From contig JAODUO010000133.1 in NCBI GenBank assembly GCA_025642075.2, positions 192,001 through 256,000 of the forward strand: 64,000 nt of DNA. The letters are read 5' to 3'. Positions within the stretch are counted from its first letter, which is position 1. Each line of letters opens with the position of its first letter. This stretch comes from Ridgeia piscesae (taxonomy: Eukaryota; Annelida; Polychaeta; Sabellida; Siboglinidae). Below are positions 61,791 through 64,000 of the stretch, in pieces. The notes under the pieces are model-generated. The model had not been told where the DNA came from. It made no database searches and saw nothing but the letters and a program-made list of their open reading frames with translations. Position numbers and translations under genes: made by a program.

Positions 61791-61879
61791 TTTTTCCAGT
61801 TCGCCACGGTTCCAGTTTGGCTTGCAATAAACGAAACGAGAAACTTCAAGTCGACGAAATACAGGCTGCTTTTCGCCGC

Positions 61880-61881
<2 letters not shown>

Positions 61882-61960
<79 letters not shown>
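61882..61960. repeat. (CA)n then (TA)n microsatellite
   Basis: cacacaca followed directly by tatatata, at the broken 3' end of the LINE endonuclease fragment. Confidence 0.95.
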
Positions 61961-61964
<4 letters not shown>

Positions 61965-61984
61965 TATATCATCATATACATACA

Positions 61985-62340
61985 CACAAATAATAAAACA
62001 CTTATATTACAATATGTTTACTTCATATTAGTTCAGTTTTATTTTACATTAAAATTGTTTTACACAGAATATCATTATACATTCGATATATCATTTAATT
62101 CATAGTCATGAATCAAATATATACACTGCAGTTAACGTTACAATAACGAAATAAAGAAACACTGTTTTACAATATGTTTACTTCATATTACGTTCAGTTT
62201 TATTTTACGATTAAAATTGTTTTACACAGAATTTGAACTCGAATTCTTTAGATTCGTAGTCTAGTCATGAACTCAAATACGTATGACACTGCAGTTAACG
62301 TTACAATAACGACAACGTAATACAACTTATTTTTGTATTG
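61985..62340. repeat. Diverged tandem duplication of about 160 bp
   Basis: acaatatgtttacttcatatta, cagttttattttac, attaaaattgttttacacag, actgcagttaacgttacaataacg occur in the same order at about 62010-62150 and 62165-62310, with single-base changes. Confidence 0.8.
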
Positions 62341-62447
62341 TCGAGTGTTGCACATCAATGTCCCCGAGTTACTCACCTTTGGAGTGCGGGGCGGCATTCA
62401 CATGGAATACTGAAAACAAATGATTTGTTTAGATAATGTCTCCGGTT

Positions 62448-62449
<2 letters not shown>

Positions 62450-62510
<61 letters not shown>

Positions 62511-62531
62511 TATATAACATGTTTATCTCTT

Positions 62532-62604
<73 letters not shown>
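62450..62604. repeat. Two (TA)n tracts
   Basis: 62450-62514 and 62538-62604, separated by acatgtttatctctttctca, immediately upstream of RTE copy 3. Confidence 0.95.
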
Positions 62605-62607
<3 letters not shown>

Positions 62608-62639
62608 TCTCGCCATCTCGAAGACCTGTACACCAAATA

Positions 62640-64000
62640 CTTATAATAAAGACGAATATCCACAGCGTGGAAGAACGCTAAGATGGTGATCATCTTAAAG
62701 AAGAGAAATAAAAAACCTCGAGAATTACAGACCGATATGTCTACTATCAAATGTCTATAAAGTACTCACGAAGGTACTAACGAAAAGATTAGACAAGACA
62801 CTCGAAGAAAACCAGCTACGAGAGCATGCTGGATTCAGAAGCAGGTACCCAACGGCAGACCACATCCACGTCGTAAGCCAACTGAAGGAGAAGTGCCAAT
62901 CATATTATATCCCACTCTGCATCGCATTCATCGACTACGAGAAAGCCTTCAACTCAGTGCAAACTCAAGCAGTACTGACCTCGCTTCAAGAGAAGGGGAT
63001 AACATATGTGTACATCGAACACCTGAAGAATATCTACACCAATAGTTCGATGACAGTCCACCTACACGAAGAGAGCAAAAAGATCGACATCAGGAGAGGA
63101 GTACGACAGAGAGATTCCATATCGCCCAAGCTGTTTACGGCAGCACTCGAAAGCATATTCCGACGAGTGACTTAGGAAACCAGAAGCTTGAAGTTAGACG
63201 GCGAATACCCTATTCTACTTCGCCTGGCGGACAATAATTATACTCAAATGCACTAATATACCACATGAACTCCACCAAATGCTACATGAATTAACTGAAG
63301 CAATTGAGAATCTCGGTCTGAAGATGAACAAATGGAAGACAAAGTTGATGATGGAAAACGTCACACCAATATATGTCAACAACACAACACAATTATGAAA
63401 GCTACATCTACCTGGGACAGAGACACAGCACCAAAGGCAAAAACCAAGACAATGGACATTCAAAGAAGAATCACGGCCGGATGGACAGCATTCGCCAAGC
63501 ACCGCGACATCTTCAAAGGGTATCATTGGAACATGGTTGAAGAGACAACTCTACATCTCATGCATACTTCCAGCAATGACATGCGGCGCGGAAACATGGG
63601 CACTCACAAACCAAGCAAAAAGCTAGCAGCCGCACAAAAAATGGAAAGGAATATGTTAAATAACACATACCGGGGCAGAAAAACAAACTTCTGGGTAAGA
63701 GAAAAGACAAATGTCACAGACGTGATTGAACAAGTCAGATGACGGAAGTGAACCTGGACAGGGCACGTCATCAGAATACGAGATAACGATTGACATTGCG
63801 TATATCTACCTGGAAACCCTACGAAAAGAAAAGACCCGGCGAGACGTTGGAAAGACGAACTAGACGACTATTTGAAGGGTACCATCTGGCAGAGGATAGC
63901 GCAAAATAGGCAGATGTGGAAGCAGCATGCTGAGGCCTTCGCCCAACCACGGGACACTATGTCTATTATAGCTGCACAATGATAATGATGCTGAATAATG
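62640..64000 (+). mobile_element. RTE-like LINE, RT and C-terminal region (copy 3)
   Basis: The plus strand reads ENYRPICLLSNVYKVLTKVL, EENQLREHAGFRSR, FIDYEKAFNSV (RT motif A), GVRQRDSISPKLFTAALES (motif B, RTE-type ISPKLF) and RLADNN, where motif C FADD is expected. It continues with FAKHRDIFKG, KLAAAQKMERNMLNNTYRGR, VTDVIEQVR, ARRWKDELDDYL and WKQHAEAFAQPRDTMSIIAAQ-like sequence, then TGCACAATGATAATGATG. The catalytic Asp pair is lost and there are frameshifts, so it is dead. The window ends in its simple-repeat tail. Confidence 0.88.

Overview
This is nuclear DNA of an animal, most likely an invertebrate and perhaps a mollusc or other lophotrochozoan. The assignment rests on short phase-consistent exons with GT-AG introns, metazoan gene families (LIMP2/SCARB2, VAMP7, POLR1D, ADCK2, RAB9, FN2/EGF modules), AT-rich non-coding DNA, large simple repeats and many decayed LINE, SINE and Ty3/gypsy fragments. 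The species cannot be fixed from the sequence alone.

Layout. 240-5269 (+): the last six coding exons of a SCARB2/LIMP2-like lysosomal membrane receptor. 11432-17994 (-): a complete eight-coding-exon VAMP7 of 220 aa, with a 5'UTR exon at 20198. 20386-23899 (+): a complete five-exon POLR1D (RNA polymerase I/III subunit AC19) of 124 aa, head to head with VAMP7. 24918-25672: a TIR transposon, probably hAT-like. 26559-36718 (+): a ten-exon ADCK2 mitochondrial ABC1-family kinase of 645 aa once one missing base in exon 9 is allowed for. 42074-42685 (-): a single-coding-exon RAB9 of 203 aa with a separate 5'UTR exon at 44256. From 44.6 kb on, the window is mostly repeats and mobile-element debris. 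Within it, 50555-53036 (-) holds part of an FN2/EGF modular gene with locally duplicated exons. The last 10 kb holds two copies of an RTE-type LINE, a Ty3/gypsy pol region with a 3' LTR, a LINE reverse-transcriptase fragment and a LINE endonuclease fragment with a 2A-like motif.

Function. LIMP2, VAMP7 and RAB9 all act in the late endosome/lysosome system. POLR1D serves ribosomal and small RNA synthesis, and ADCK2 is mitochondrial and linked to coenzyme Q and lipid metabolism.

Most striking observation. Several tandem arrays are built from copies of the splice junctions they adjoin. In ADCK2 intron 8 almost the whole 1.4-kb intron is two abutting arrays: about 36 copies of a 26-bp unit carrying the last exon bases plus the 5' splice site, then about 11 copies of a 40-bp unit carrying the 3' splice site plus about 22 exon bases. 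In VAMP7, the donor of exon 7 and the acceptor of exon 4 are also reiterated. The real splice sites therefore sit among many near-identical decoys.
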